Shown here: in pieces, positions 56,015 to 64,000 of the stretch | Numbering within the stretch: position 1 is the first letter of the stretch | Layout of the letters: every line of letters begins with the position of its first letter | Origin: Nakazawaea peltata | Taxonomy: Eukaryota > Ascomycota > Pichiomycetes > Alaninales > Pachysolenaceae | DNA length: 64,000 nucleotides | Assembly (NCBI GenBank): GCA_001599355.1 | Contig: BCGQ01000005.1 | Location: 872,222 to 936,221 of the forward strand | Direction: 5' to 3' | Position numbers and translations under genes: made by a program | Notes under the pieces: generated by a model | Seen by the model: the letters and a program-made list of their open reading frames with translations, nothing else | What the model was told of the DNA's origin: nothing | Database searches by the model: none

Positions 56015-56468
56015 AGTTGGTCTTGAGTCGGTCCTGTGAACCTTTGCAAATTCCTTGAAATTTCCCCATAGTTAATTTTTCATGATGAGCTGGTGCGTGT
56101 TTTGATAAATTGCTCTGGGAAGGGGAGAGAGGAGGGGGGTGGATTGGTGGGAAGATGATGGTGGAATGTAGATGTCAAGAAGAGATTGAGTGATCTAAAT
56201 AGTATGAGCAGATTCAGAATCTGAATATATGATAATATGTGTATTTTGAAGAGTCCACATAAAAATTAACATTATTTTTATCTACTTCTTCTCAAATTCC
56301 TAATCTGTATCCCTTTCGTTACACAAAGAGTGAATAAATTATGGTTTATATTTTATATTTTATATTTTATATTTTAAATTTTATATATTGAGGACTCGAC
56401 AGAGTTGGAATTGGTTGTTAACTTAAATCACAGTGAACTATAGCTAGAGAACCTAATTTCTGCCTAAT
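56015..56468. promoter_or_regulatory. Divergent promoter GPI12 / unknown secreted protein
   Basis: The GPI12 side is G-rich for a short stretch near 56118-56160. The other side is strongly AT-rich and includes the TTTTATA array listed separately. I see no gene. Confidence 0.4.
56345..56387. repeat. 7-bp TTTTATA tandem repeat
   Basis: Six units of TTTTATA, one altered to TTTTAAA, run in tandem 82 bp before the downstream ATG. They create overlapping TTTTATATTTT strings, which match the S. cerevisiae origin core WTTTAYRTTTW; whether this holds in this lineage is unknown. Confidence 0.75.
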
Positions 56469-57353
56469 ATGATTTATACATGGCTTTTTATATTCATATA
56501 TTATTTCCACTCTGCTTTCTCTATTGTTCTTCCATTTTCTAACCCCCAATTGTTAAATGTGAGCCTGCCTAATATTTATTTACCTGGTCAGATAAGTAAT
56601 ATTATGGTTTTTATATGTGATGAGATTAGTCTGTTCCCTAATCCGAATGCGACAGCTGATGAGATTTCCCCATTTCTCAAGTCTTCAATACCCTTCAATT
56701 TTAGGGCTCCTCAGCTTCTTTCAAATTATGTATATTTAGACAATTATGGACCTGATTTAAGAAGAATTACATGGAAAAGAAATGACACAACTGAACCCAT
56801 ATTAGTGGGGATATTTGAAGAAACTAAGAAGAAAACCACCCAAAGTTTCTGGGATGCTCTTTTAAGTTTGGTGGATCCTAATCTTCTGCAATCTTTAATC
56901 CATTCAATCTTTTGCTCTTTCTCTAGGAAGATGTCTGATTCAGAATTTGGGTACTGCATTGTGATCACTCCATCTAATTCGGTGGTATTCTTCCAAGTGA
57001 CTCCTTCTAAATTAGCTGAAGTGTTATTTGGAACTTATGAATCCAAACTCCAATCCCTCTCAGTTCTAACCGACGGTATATCGAAATTGAATAACTCAAC
57101 GAAAGGTTTGCTAAACCCTAGTCCAGAAAGTTTGGGTGAAATGAAACGGAGATTCAAAGATCTGGTTTTTAAAGGATTTGGTAAATCCTCAGAATACTCG
57201 AATTCAGATTTGAACAAGAACAGCCTCTTGAAACATATCGCTACTACTCATGAAGCCCCTCAAAATTTGAAACAAGAGGAATGTGCAGAAGTCAATTGGC
57301 ATAACGTTCTCCTCAATAGTATTTATGGCAGTCCAAAGTTCTGCGATCCATGA
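56469..57353 (+). CDS. Unrecognised secreted or ER protein
   Basis: The 294-residue product has an N-terminal hydrophobic stretch of about 18 residues (Tyr-Thr-Trp-Leu-Phe-Ile-Phe-Ile-Tyr-Tyr) ending in Ala-Phe-Ser, a good signal peptide. There is no other clear membrane helix. Possible N-glycosylation sites are Asn-Val-Ser, Asn-Ala-Thr, Asn-Asp-Thr and Asn-Asn-Ser/Asn-Ser-Thr. Cysteines are few (Cys in Phe-Ile-Cys-Asp, Phe-Cys-Ser, Gly-Tyr-Cys, Glu-Cys-Ala and Phe-Cys-Asp near the end) and could form disulfides. I know no family with this layout. Base composition is more AT-rich than in its neighbours. It could be a fast-evolving or lineage-restricted gene; function unknown. Confidence 0.6.
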   Translation: MIYTWLFIFIYYFHSAFSIVLPFSNPQLLNVSLPNIYLPGQISNIMVFICDEISLFPNPNATADEISPFLKSSIPFNFRAPQLLSNYVYLDNYGPDLRRITWKRNDTTEPILVGIFEETKKKTTQSFWDALLSLVDPNLLQSLIHSIFCSFSRKMSDSEFGYCIVITPSNSVVFFQVTPSKLAEVLFGTYESKLQSLSVLTDGISKLNNSTKGLLNPSPESLGEMKRRFKDLVFKGFGKSSEYSNSDLNKNSLLKHIATTHEAPQNLKQEECAEVNWHNVLLNSIYGSPKFCDP

Positions 57354-57400
57354 TCAATAAATATATACTTGCATTAATTTTATATACATGTGTGGTTTAC

Positions 57401-58798
57401 TTATTTAAATAAACCTTTGAAAAAGTCTTCGACCTTCTTTAACTTTGACTTAGAATCGTCCGCAGCTTCACTACCTGAATTATCCTTGGCCTCCAGGCTA
57501 TCGGTGTCGAAAGGCTTCCACGATGGATCTACATTAGCAGTCTTATCATCGAAAGTGTGAGCCAAAGCCTCTAACAACAGTTGTTGAGTAGGATTTTCGG
57601 CTCTCATGATCTTGACGTTGAACTCAACCTTCAAATTTCCTCTTCTGTTCATATTATTGTGGATTGGAACACCCTTATCTGGGATAGTAATTACTCTTCC
57701 CTGTTGGGTTCCGGAGGAAACCTTCAATCTTAAGTTGTCTCCATCCAAAGTAGGAATAGAGACTTGTCCACCCAATGCAGCAGTGGTCATTGGAATCTCG
57801 GCTTTGTAAACCAAATCATTACCATCTCTTCTGAAATGAGGATCTGGTTTAACTCTGACTCTAATGATCAAATCACCTTTGACTAATCTTACATTAGGAC
57901 CAGTTGTAACATTTGGAGAGTCACCTTCACCAGCAACTCTCAATCTAGTACCATCTTTAATACCAGAAGGTAACTTGATCTCGGTTTCCTTCAGAGAAGT
58001 CTCATTACCTTGACCATGACAAGTATCACACTCATCCTTTGGATCAATCGATACTCCAGTACCTTCACAAGATTTACAAGTAGAGGCCATTTGGAATCCA
58101 GCCTGCAAGAAATGAACGGTGGAACCGGTTCCCTGACAAGTCTTACAAGTGGACTTTTGTTTACCAGCCTTCAAACCAGAACCGTGACAAGTGTTACATT
58201 GATCCAACACATTATAATCAACTTTGGTAGTAGTTCCAAAAATGGCCTCTTTGAAAGAGATTGTCTTCAAAATCTCAACGTCATTACCTTCATAAGTCTG
58301 AACATAGCTTTGACCTTGACGTCTACTTCCCCTAGTACCAAAAGCACTTCCAAAAATGTCCTCAAAGTTGATTCCATCGAACGGATTGCCACCCCCACCG
58401 AAAGGATTTTGTTGGTAAGCCCCACCGGCAAATGGGTTCCCACCATGGCCACCGGCTTGCAGTTGGTCAAAGGTCGTTCCAAATTGATCGAATTGTTGCT
58501 TCTTTTCCGGGTCACTTAAAATTTCGTAAGCATCTTGAATATCATGGAACTTTTGTTGCGCATCTTCTTCCTTATTGATATCTGGGTGGTATTTCTTCAG
58601 TAATTTGTAATACAGTTTCTTAATATCACCCAGTGAAGAATCACGACCAACTCCCAAAGTAGAGTATGGATCAGCTACAAGGGCCTGCAGAGAGGTGTGG
58701 AAATTCAATTTTGGTAAGGCGCGGAATACGTGACATCTCTGCCACGCATTCCTGCTCATTCCAATCTCTCTCCTACGAATCACCGGTCTCAAATACAT
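57401..58798 (-). CDS. MDJ1: Mitochondrial DnaJ-type cochaperone
   Basis: The first in-frame ATG is at 58798 (465 residues); Met14 (58759) is also possible. An Arg-rich presequence precedes the J domain at 43-108, with the His-Pro-Asp triad at 71-73. A Gly/Phe-rich linker follows. Four zinc-binding Cys-x2-Cys-x-Gly-x-Gly repeats come next (His-Gly-Ser-Gly, Gln-Gly-Thr-Gly, Glu-Gly-Thr-Gly, His-Gly-Gln-Gly). The DnaJ C-terminal substrate-binding domains complete it. Mdj1 delivers unfolded proteins to mitochondrial Hsp70 (Ssc1) and helps keep mitochondrial DNA. S. cerevisiae Mdj1 has 511 residues. The stop is 47 bp from the convergent unknown gene. Confidence 0.95.
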   Translation of the reverse strand: MYLRPVIRRREIGMSRNAWQRCHVFRALPKLNFHTSLQALVADPYSTLGVGRDSSLGDIKKLYYKLLKKYHPDINKEEDAQQKFHDIQDAYEILSDPEKKQQFDQFGTTFDQLQAGGHGGNPFAGGAYQQNPFGGGGNPFDGINFEDIFGSAFGTRGSRRQGQSYVQTYEGNDVEILKTISFKEAIFGTTTKVDYNVLDQCNTCHGSGLKAGKQKSTCKTCQGTGSTVHFLQAGFQMASTCKSCEGTGVSIDPKDECDTCHGQGNETSLKETEIKLPSGIKDGTRLRVAGEGDSPNVTTGPNVRLVKGDLIIRVRVKPDPHFRRDGNDLVYKAEIPMTTAALGGQVSIPTLDGDNLRLKVSSGTQQGRVITIPDKGVPIHNNMNRRGNLKVEFNVKIMRAENPTQQLLLEALAHTFDDKTANVDPSWKPFDTDSLEAKDNSGSEAADDSKSKLKKVEDFFKGLFK

Positions 58799-59055
58799 CA
58801 CGTCTTCCTCTTCTACCTCATCAATTAAAAATTTTATACCTCTCCCATAGATATATATGACGAAAAGTGGGACTCCGTATTTGGAAATATTAGGGTACAA
58901 CACACGACTTTTCACTAACACACATTTCCAGAATTTTCCGTGACGTATTTCGTAAATCGCTCAGCACCTCGTGGGCGCTCTGCAAGACGAGAATTTTAAG
59001 CGGGGGAAAGCTTAAGACAGCTTAAAGATCAGGCGCCAATACAAGACACTGGATC

Positions 59056-60051
59056 ATGTCGTTGATTAAACCATTGGAAGTTGATTACTTAGATGCTCAT
59101 GATAAGCAAGACAAAGACGGTGAGTTATATGCTTACTTAGATAGCATTTCAGAGGAGAAAGATGCTCAAGGTAGACCTAAAAGACCATGGAAATTTGAGT
59201 CTCCTGCTGGGTTCTTTAGACAGCGGGATGCCGAGACTGACGAGTTGAATTTCAATTATGTTAGTGAAGATTTCGGATTAAAGAAGAGTAGCTGGGCCGA
59301 ATTAAAGGATGAGTTAGCCCGTTTGAACCTGGAACTGGCTCCTAATGAGATCTATAAGTTGTTCTTCTTGGCCAGACATGGTCAAGGGTATCATAACTTT
59401 GCCGTTTCCAAATACGGACTCAAGCTGTGGGATGAACATTTATCACATCAAGAAGGAGATGGAGAGATTGTATGGGGCCCGGATCCGTTTTTGACTGATC
59501 TCGGTGTTAATCAAGCTAAGGAGAATAATAAACTGTGGAAAGAACAACTTCTGAAGGGAGCTCCAATGCCTGAAAAATTCTATTCTTCTCCATTCACGAG
59601 GTCTTGTCAAACCTTACAAAACACTTGGTCAGATATTGCGTTGACAGAATCTCCTAATCCACAACCTGTATTGATTAAAGAGTCTATTAGAGAACAAATC
59701 GGTGTTCATTTATGTGACAAACGTTCTCCTAGATCAGTTATCGAATCTAGATTCTCTAAATATGGATTCCAAATCGAGGAAGGATTTGCGGAACAAGACG
59801 TTTTATACAAGGATGATGAAAGAGAAACAGTCCAACAGCAAGTGGCTCGTTTGCATGATTTTATTCAGTTTGTATTTGAACAAGATTGGCAAGATGGGAA
59901 GAAGAAGGAAGATATTCCTACTTATATTAGTGTAACTAGTCACGCAGGGACTACCAGATCATTACTTTTGGCTTTACGCCATAATAGATTTACCATTGCA
60001 GCTGGTGGAATGATTCCTGTGGTTGTCAAGGGAACTAGAAAGACAGAATAG
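59056..60051 (+). CDS. PMU1: Histidine-phosphatase superfamily protein, Pmu1-like
   Basis: The 331-residue protein belongs to the phosphoglycerate-mutase-like histidine phosphatases. The phosphorylated His lies in Ala-Arg-His-Gly-Gln-Gly-Tyr-His-Asn (Arg-His-Gly at 107-109). Supporting residues are Ser-Ser-Pro-Phe-Thr-Arg, Glu in Arg-Glu-Gln-Ile-Gly-Val-His-Leu-Cys-Asp, and the second His in Thr-Ser-His-Ala-Gly. Order and length match Pmu1 (YKL128C). The physiological substrate of Pmu1 is not settled; related Pmu2/Pmu3 proteins are phosphatases. A CTG codon at 59425-59427 corresponds to an Ala before Trp in S. cerevisiae Pmu1 as I recall it. The divergent neighbour is MDJ1. Confidence 0.85.
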   Translation: MSLIKPLEVDYLDAHDKQDKDGELYAYLDSISEEKDAQGRPKRPWKFESPAGFFRQRDAETDELNFNYVSEDFGLKKSSWAELKDELARLNLELAPNEIYKLFFLARHGQGYHNFAVSKYGLKLWDEHLSHQEGDGEIVWGPDPFLTDLGVNQAKENNKLWKEQLLKGAPMPEKFYSSPFTRSCQTLQNTWSDIALTESPNPQPVLIKESIREQIGVHLCDKRSPRSVIESRFSKYGFQIEEGFAEQDVLYKDDERETVQQQVARLHDFIQFVFEQDWQDGKKKEDIPTYISVTSHAGTTRSLLLALRHNRFTIAAGGMIPVVVKGTRKTE

Positions 60052-60504
60052 AATTTATATACAGTCTTAATAATGATATTTCTATGTTAGATAATCTAAC
60101 TCTGTTCAGTTTAACTCTGTTCAGTTTAACTCTGTTAAGTTTAACTCCGCTCAATTTAACTCTGCTCAATTTAACGCTGTCCGATTTACCTCTTCTTTGA
60201 CCCTGCTCGCTGACCCTGCTGAGCTAACCCCCAACTAACCCCCCCAACTAAAGCCTCAGTTCCCCTCAGTTGTGGCTGGTGTTATGATGCACGTCATCTC
60301 CCTGGAAAGTCGTGTACAGTCCACCACACACACACCTACCTACCTTAACTATAAGATGTCACTACAAGGCACAGCATCTGTAAAATAATGAATAGTGCTA
60401 TTGAGAACTAACTAAAGGTAACCTACATACCGAACATACCGAACACAGCAGAATGACCGGGACATTATCGAAATGAATAAAAATCAAACAGTGGCCAAAA
60501 CACA
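60052..60504. other. Convergent gap PMU1 / TPD3
   Basis: The first part contains the 15-bp array listed separately. Then come GACCCTGCT and AACCCCC pieces and a short CA run (60322-60335). No gene or RNA is recognised. Confidence 0.45.
60095..60184. repeat. 15-bp minisatellite, six copies
   Basis: Six consecutive units of TTTAACTCTGTTCAG type begin at 60095, 60110, 60125, 60140, 60155 and 60170. They diverge gradually along the array, from one change in the first units to four in the last. The array begins 44 bp past the PMU1 stop, probably in its 3' UTR. Confidence 0.88.
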
Positions 60505-62388
60505 TCACAGCAAAAGCTGTTCAACACCAGCTAAACTCTTCTTTGCAAAATAACTGACATCAACATCGTTGTCCTCGATCAATTCTTTCAACAGAGGGAC
60601 GATTTCCGACTCGACAACCGATTTATTATTGTCCACGGTCTTCTTACTGATTTCAAGTAATGTCTTGGCAACGTTGAATCTAATATTTGGTACCTGATCC
60701 TTTGATAACTTCAAAATATATGGTAAGATATCACTTAAGATTAATTTCTCATCAACGACGGTACTCAACTTGCCTAAAGCAAAGACAGAAGTGATTCTAA
60801 CGATGAAATTGCTCATGTCTACTTTGTCACTTAAAATACGATCGATCAACTCCAGTTTGGCCCATTCAGATCCAAAGATAGTACTCAATTTCTCCAAATT
60901 ATCAACTGCTGCCTTTCTGATAGAATATACTGGGTCCCATAACCAGGACATACACAACTCTCCCAACTCTTCGTCGAAGAAAGAGACACCTAATTGTTCT
61001 GATAATAATGGGATTTGCTCAATGATGGCCAAACGAACTCTCCATTGTTTGTCTTGAGCTAATTCGGTGATGGCTGGTAAAAGTGATTTGGATAATAATT
61101 GAATACCAATAACTTCGTTGACAACTTGTAATTTAGAAATGATCTTTAAACGTACTTCTGGGAACTCATCTTTCAACATACTCAAGAAAGTAGGCAACAA
61201 ATACTTAATAGTCAAATCCTTACCTAAAATAGGAGCCAAGCCAGTGATTTCCGAGGCCAAGGCACTTCTAACAACCTCATTTTCATCGGTACTTAAACTT
61301 TCGACACATGGAATGATGTCATTTAACAAAACATCCGAGTTGTTGATCAATGCACAAAATCCAGGCAATTGCATAGCAATAGATTTTCTAACTTCTCCCT
61401 CATTATCTCTCATCAAAGAAGTGATCTCTGGGATCAATTTAATGGTCACTTCGGAGGCATTGTTGAAATTCGATACCAACTCTTCAAATTTGGAAGCAAC
61501 AACATAACGAACTCTCCAACTTTCATCGTGAATTAAAGCCAAAAGACTATTGAACAAATCTTGATCATGAGAAGTGTCATTATTTAACTTGAAGAATTTC
61601 AAGATCGAGTTCAATACACTGGCACTCAAAAGCTTAACAGAGTCTTGGTTGTCATTCAACAAGTTTTGGAACATAGTAGAGATCAAATCGTAGTTGATCT
61701 CATCCAACTTGTCGGTATTAGAGAATTTCTCAGATAACAAATCGATAAGAGTTGGGAAATGTCTACCACTGGATCTTCTTACCATTGGAGTATCATCGTT
61801 TATCAACTTTAAGTAAAGAGTGAGTAACTTTTTACGTGTATCGGAATCGATTCTCAAGATGACACTTTGGAATAAACCAGTCGAGGCGACTCTATGACTG
61901 AACCATTTGTGTTCAGAAAGTTTCTCAATCAATGGTAAGAACTCTTCATTGATTTGTTCATCACTGAAAGATTCGCTGATTTTATTCAAAGTTTCAATGG
62001 CACGATCACGTACAACTGGCTCTTCATTTTGAGTGATACTTTCCAATACTGGAATCAAGGCAGTACCATGCAGTGAACCGCCGACAAAAGGAATAAACTT
62101 GACCAATTCTTCCAGAATAACTGTGATCACTTCATCTTCATCATCTTGGACAACGTCTTTTAAGTATGGGAGTAACTCAGATCTGGTTCTTTCAGGCCCT
62201 AAAGCCAACAGAATCGTGTCCAAACGCTTCATCAGTTGTACTCTGCTTCCAACTTCATCGTTCTTCAATTCATCCATCAACAAGGCGATTGGGTAAATCT
62301 CGTCAGTTCCCATTGGCTCTGTCTGTTGGAACAGGGACCCGGTGGCGGAGTCTACGGCCGGTTCAACAGCGATTTCTTGTGGATCCAT
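60505..62388 (-). CDS. TPD3: PP2A scaffold (A) subunit
   Basis: The 627-residue protein (635 in S. cerevisiae) consists of about 15 HEAT repeats in a horseshoe that joins the catalytic C subunit (Pph21/22) with a regulatory B subunit (Cdc55 or Rts1). The N-terminal repeats with Leu-Asp-Thr-Ile-x-Leu-Ala-Leu-Gly-Pro-Glu-Arg-Thr-Arg, the Asp-Asn-Glu-Gly-Glu-Val-Arg-Lys turn and Trp-Arg-Val-Arg motifs, and the end Tyr-Phe-Ala-Lys-Lys-Ser-Leu-Ala are typical. Three CTG codons near the N-terminus (62233, 62209, 62113) lie exactly at Ala positions shared with S. cerevisiae Tpd3. The PP2A complex controls mitosis, stress signalling and TOR output. Confidence 0.96.
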   Translation of the reverse strand: MDPQEIAVEPAVDSATGSLFQQTEPMGTDEIYPIALLMDELKNDEVGSRVQLMKRLDTILLALGPERTRSELLPYLKDVVQDDEDEVITVILEELVKFIPFVGGSLHGTALIPVLESITQNEEPVVRDRAIETLNKISESFSDEQINEEFLPLIEKLSEHKWFSHRVASTGLFQSVILRIDSDTRKKLLTLYLKLINDDTPMVRRSSGRHFPTLIDLLSEKFSNTDKLDEINYDLISTMFQNLLNDNQDSVKLLSASVLNSILKFFKLNNDTSHDQDLFNSLLALIHDESWRVRYVVASKFEELVSNFNNASEVTIKLIPEITSLMRDNEGEVRKSIAMQLPGFCALINNSDVLLNDIIPCVESLSTDENEVVRSALASEITGLAPILGKDLTIKYLLPTFLSMLKDEFPEVRLKIISKLQVVNEVIGIQLLSKSLLPAITELAQDKQWRVRLAIIEQIPLLSEQLGVSFFDEELGELCMSWLWDPVYSIRKAAVDNLEKLSTIFGSEWAKLELIDRILSDKVDMSNFIVRITSVFALGKLSTVVDEKLILSDILPYILKLSKDQVPNIRFNVAKTLLEISKKTVDNNKSVVESEIVPLLKELIEDNDVDVSYFAKKSLAGVEQLLL

Positions 62389-62597
62389 CTTGCTATATGC
62401 GTGTGTGCCTTCAATCTGCTCCTCTATTCAAGATAGATTGTGCTTTTATCTAAGAGCAATTCGCAATCGATTAGCGCCTCTTTACGTAACCGCTGTTGTT
62501 TTTATTGCTGAGCGAGAAATTCGCAGCGGTGTGAGGAATTGGCAGCGGAAACCGCGCTGGGGAAAAATTTTAAAAAGGTCGTGTACAATGCATTAAA

Positions 62598-63707
62598 TTA
62601 TATATAGGAGATTTTGAACACCATTTTGAGGGTGTTGAGGAGGAGGGAACGGTGACGTTTGAGGGAGAGAAGGAGTCCGATGAGGACTAAGAGTGCTGGA
62701 AGGATGTTGTTGTGTTGGAGGGATTTATAGGAAGCGAGAAGAGGGCGGATATTACGAAGGATTGAAGTTTCTAATCTTTGGAGAAGCGCAGGGGCAGAAA
62801 CAGGGGAATGGGCAGGGGCAGAGACCGCGGGGACATTAGAGGTGGCAGAACCATTGAGGGAACCATTGGCAGAACCATTGCCCGAAGTTGCAGATCCAGA
62901 ATCCTTGACTGAATTTGATGAACTCCCCAAATTACTCGACTTCTTTTTCCTTTTATCCTTTTCTTTCTCCCTTTGTCTCTCCTTCCTATTTTTCAATTCC
63001 TTCCTAGCATGATTAAACTTGCCCAAATATTGTAATTTACAACTATCACTCTCATACACTAAGACCCTATTCAATGATCTCTCAGCGGATGCAACATCAC
63101 CTGTCTCTAATGCAAGTTCAGGTAAAACATGTTGAGTGTAAAAATCCACCACTTTGCCCATCTCCCCCTCACTTACTCCTCTTTGCCCATTCTCGGTAAG
63201 ATATTCGCTTATCTGAGCCGAGAGAATAGATAAGGGCACTTCGTGTAACCGTTCTATTATGAAGAGAATCAAATACAATTCGGTATTTTCGATTTCGTAA
63301 TCATTTTTCATCTCTGTATAAAACTCTCCTCTTAAAAATTTGTCTTTCAACTCATCTGAGCCAATCTCCTCTCCGTTGAACTCTTCTTTAAGTAGCAAAT
63401 CGTAAAGGGTTAAGAACAATTTGTAGATTGCCGGTTTCTGTACGCCATCGATATTATCTTTTTTCGCAACCATTATATCACGAATAATAACCCACGCATT
63501 CTCAAAATCGCGATTTAAATACTTCTTCACTGCTAATTGATATAATTCTGGTACCTTGGCGGAGAGGTCGATCACTTGGTGATGGAAAGTGTATGCGGAT
63601 AGTAAAGAAGATGCTGTCAAATCAGCTTCAGATTCAGATAAGTTACCTGAAACTGTACGCACATGTCCTTGGACATGAGAATTCCCATTTTGATACATAG
63701 TAGTCAT
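62598..63707 (-). CDS. PEX15: Tail-anchored peroxisomal protein, Pex15/Pex26-like
   Basis: The 369-residue protein is helical at the N-terminus (TPR-like, about 35-235). A Lys/Arg/Glu-rich stretch at 240-255 is followed by a Ser/Gly/Asn-rich linker. The protein ends with one membrane helix (about 336-350) and a short basic tail, so it is tail-anchored. The last 60 residues, with Asn-x-Leu-Pro-Ala-Leu-Leu-Val-Leu-Ile-Gly-Leu-Leu-Leu and Leu-Lys-(Arg/Lys)-x-(Arg/Lys)-Ser-Leu, resemble the end of S. cerevisiae Pex15 (383 residues). Pex15 and its counterpart Pex26 anchor the Pex1/Pex6 ATPases that recycle the import receptor Pex5. The N-terminal match is weak, as is usual in this fast-evolving family. 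Confidence 0.62.
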   Translation of the reverse strand: MTTMYQNGNSHVQGHVRTVSGNLSESEADLTASSLLSAYTFHHQVIDLSAKVPELYQLAVKKYLNRDFENAWVIIRDIMVAKKDNIDGVQKPAIYKLFLTLYDLLLKEEFNGEEIGSDELKDKFLRGEFYTEMKNDYEIENTELYLILFIIERLHEVPLSILSAQISEYLTENGQRGVSEGEMGKVVDFYTQHVLPELALETGDVASAERSLNRVLVYESDSCKLQYLGKFNHARKELKNRKERQREKEKDKRKKKSSNLGSSSNSVKDSGSATSGNGSANGSLNGSATSNVPAVSAPAHSPVSAPALLQRLETSILRNIRPLLASYKSLQHNNILPALLVLIGLLLSLKRHRSLLLNTLKMVFKISYI

Positions 63708-64000
63708 ATTGAATCACCACTGTTCAACACTTGATTAACCTTGTTCTGGTTCTTATTTTATTTGCTGGTGATCCCACTTTAGGTGCGCAGGTAGCGTGGA
63801 TAAATTGATAATATGCTCAAGAAGTGTATTGTCTAGTCAAGGTTTCAGATGGGGGTGTTAAAATGATGAATTTGGAGCTGGAACATCTGAAAATAGCGTC
63901 ATTATCATTGTGGCAGCATCAGATATTGGTTTCTATCCTTTGGAGTGTGTTAACCCCTTTCCACCTAATTTGGTCCCCGCTCTCCCCTCCCCCTTCACTC
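63708..64000. other. Promoter side of the Pex15-like gene
   Basis: This gap to the window edge carries the promoter of the minus-strand gene. It is mixed in composition. I see no coding start, repeat or RNA gene in it. Confidence 0.35.

Noticed and set aside
32333-62388. CUG read as serine (the common CUG-Ser yeast code)
   Set aside because: Serine would be a mild change from alanine at several sites, so I first considered it. The informative columns are almost all Ala in reference proteins, including positions that are Ala in both yeast and human. Only one GUF1 site (33830) matches Ser.

Overview
This is nuclear DNA of a budding yeast (Saccharomycotina). It is compact and I see no introns. 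It holds 22 complete protein-coding genes plus the 5' end of one more, and no RNA gene or mobile element that I can recognise. The most important result concerns the genetic code. In-frame CTG codons fall repeatedly on positions where other fungi have alanine: an invariant Ala of fumarase, three conserved Ala positions of the PP2A scaffold Tpd3, seven of the translation factor Guf1, and several in an aldo-keto reductase, Rit1 and Pmu1. Leucine does not fit and serine fits less well. The window therefore looks like a CUG-Ala yeast (the Pachysolen/Nakazawaea/Peterozyma group, NCBI code 26). Residues written here as Leu from CTG should be read as Ala.

Layout. Positions 1-15821 hold the start of a RING-finger gene (minus), the dynein heavy chain DYN1 (plus) and a large probable mitochondrial helical-repeat protein (plus). 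Positions 15836-30447 hold an F-box-like gene, COX7, a Zn2Cys6 regulator, the proteasome adaptor ECM29, polyubiquitin UBI4 and a second F-box-like gene that is a paralogue of the first. Positions 30942-37897 hold a short-chain dehydrogenase, GUF1, an SLM1/SLM2-type PH protein and the nuclease NGL1. Positions 38292-48557 hold the arrestin LDB19/ART1, the deadenylase CCR4, the cap methyltransferase ABD1 and a VAC7-like vacuolar protein. Positions 48644-64000 hold an aldo-keto reductase, fumarase, RIT1, an unknown mitochondrial protein, GPI12, an unrecognised secreted protein, MDJ1, PMU1, TPD3 and a PEX15/PEX26-like tail-anchored protein.

Themes. There is no operon logic, but some neighbours are related. 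CCR4 and ABD1 (mRNA decay and mRNA capping) share one divergent promoter. NGL1, of the same nuclease superfamily as CCR4, lies 5 kb away. ECM29 and UBI4 (proteasome and ubiquitin) are adjacent. Several proteins are mitochondrial (COX7, GUF1, MDJ1, FUM1 and two unknown proteins). Convergent genes are packed very tightly: gaps are 14, 25 and 47 bp, and one pair overlaps by 14 bp.

Intergenic DNA is rich in short tandem arrays (units of 7 to 42 bp). It also holds a 33-base G run in the ECM29 promoter, a purine/G-rich tract upstream of SLM, five near-palindromic Mcm1-type boxes, Yap1-type sites before the two oxidoreductase genes, and paired CGG elements before the zinc-cluster gene. Family assignments and comparison sequences are from memory, because no search could be run. 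Many open frames extend upstream of the first ATG through GTG, CTG or TTG; I start every gene at an in-frame ATG.
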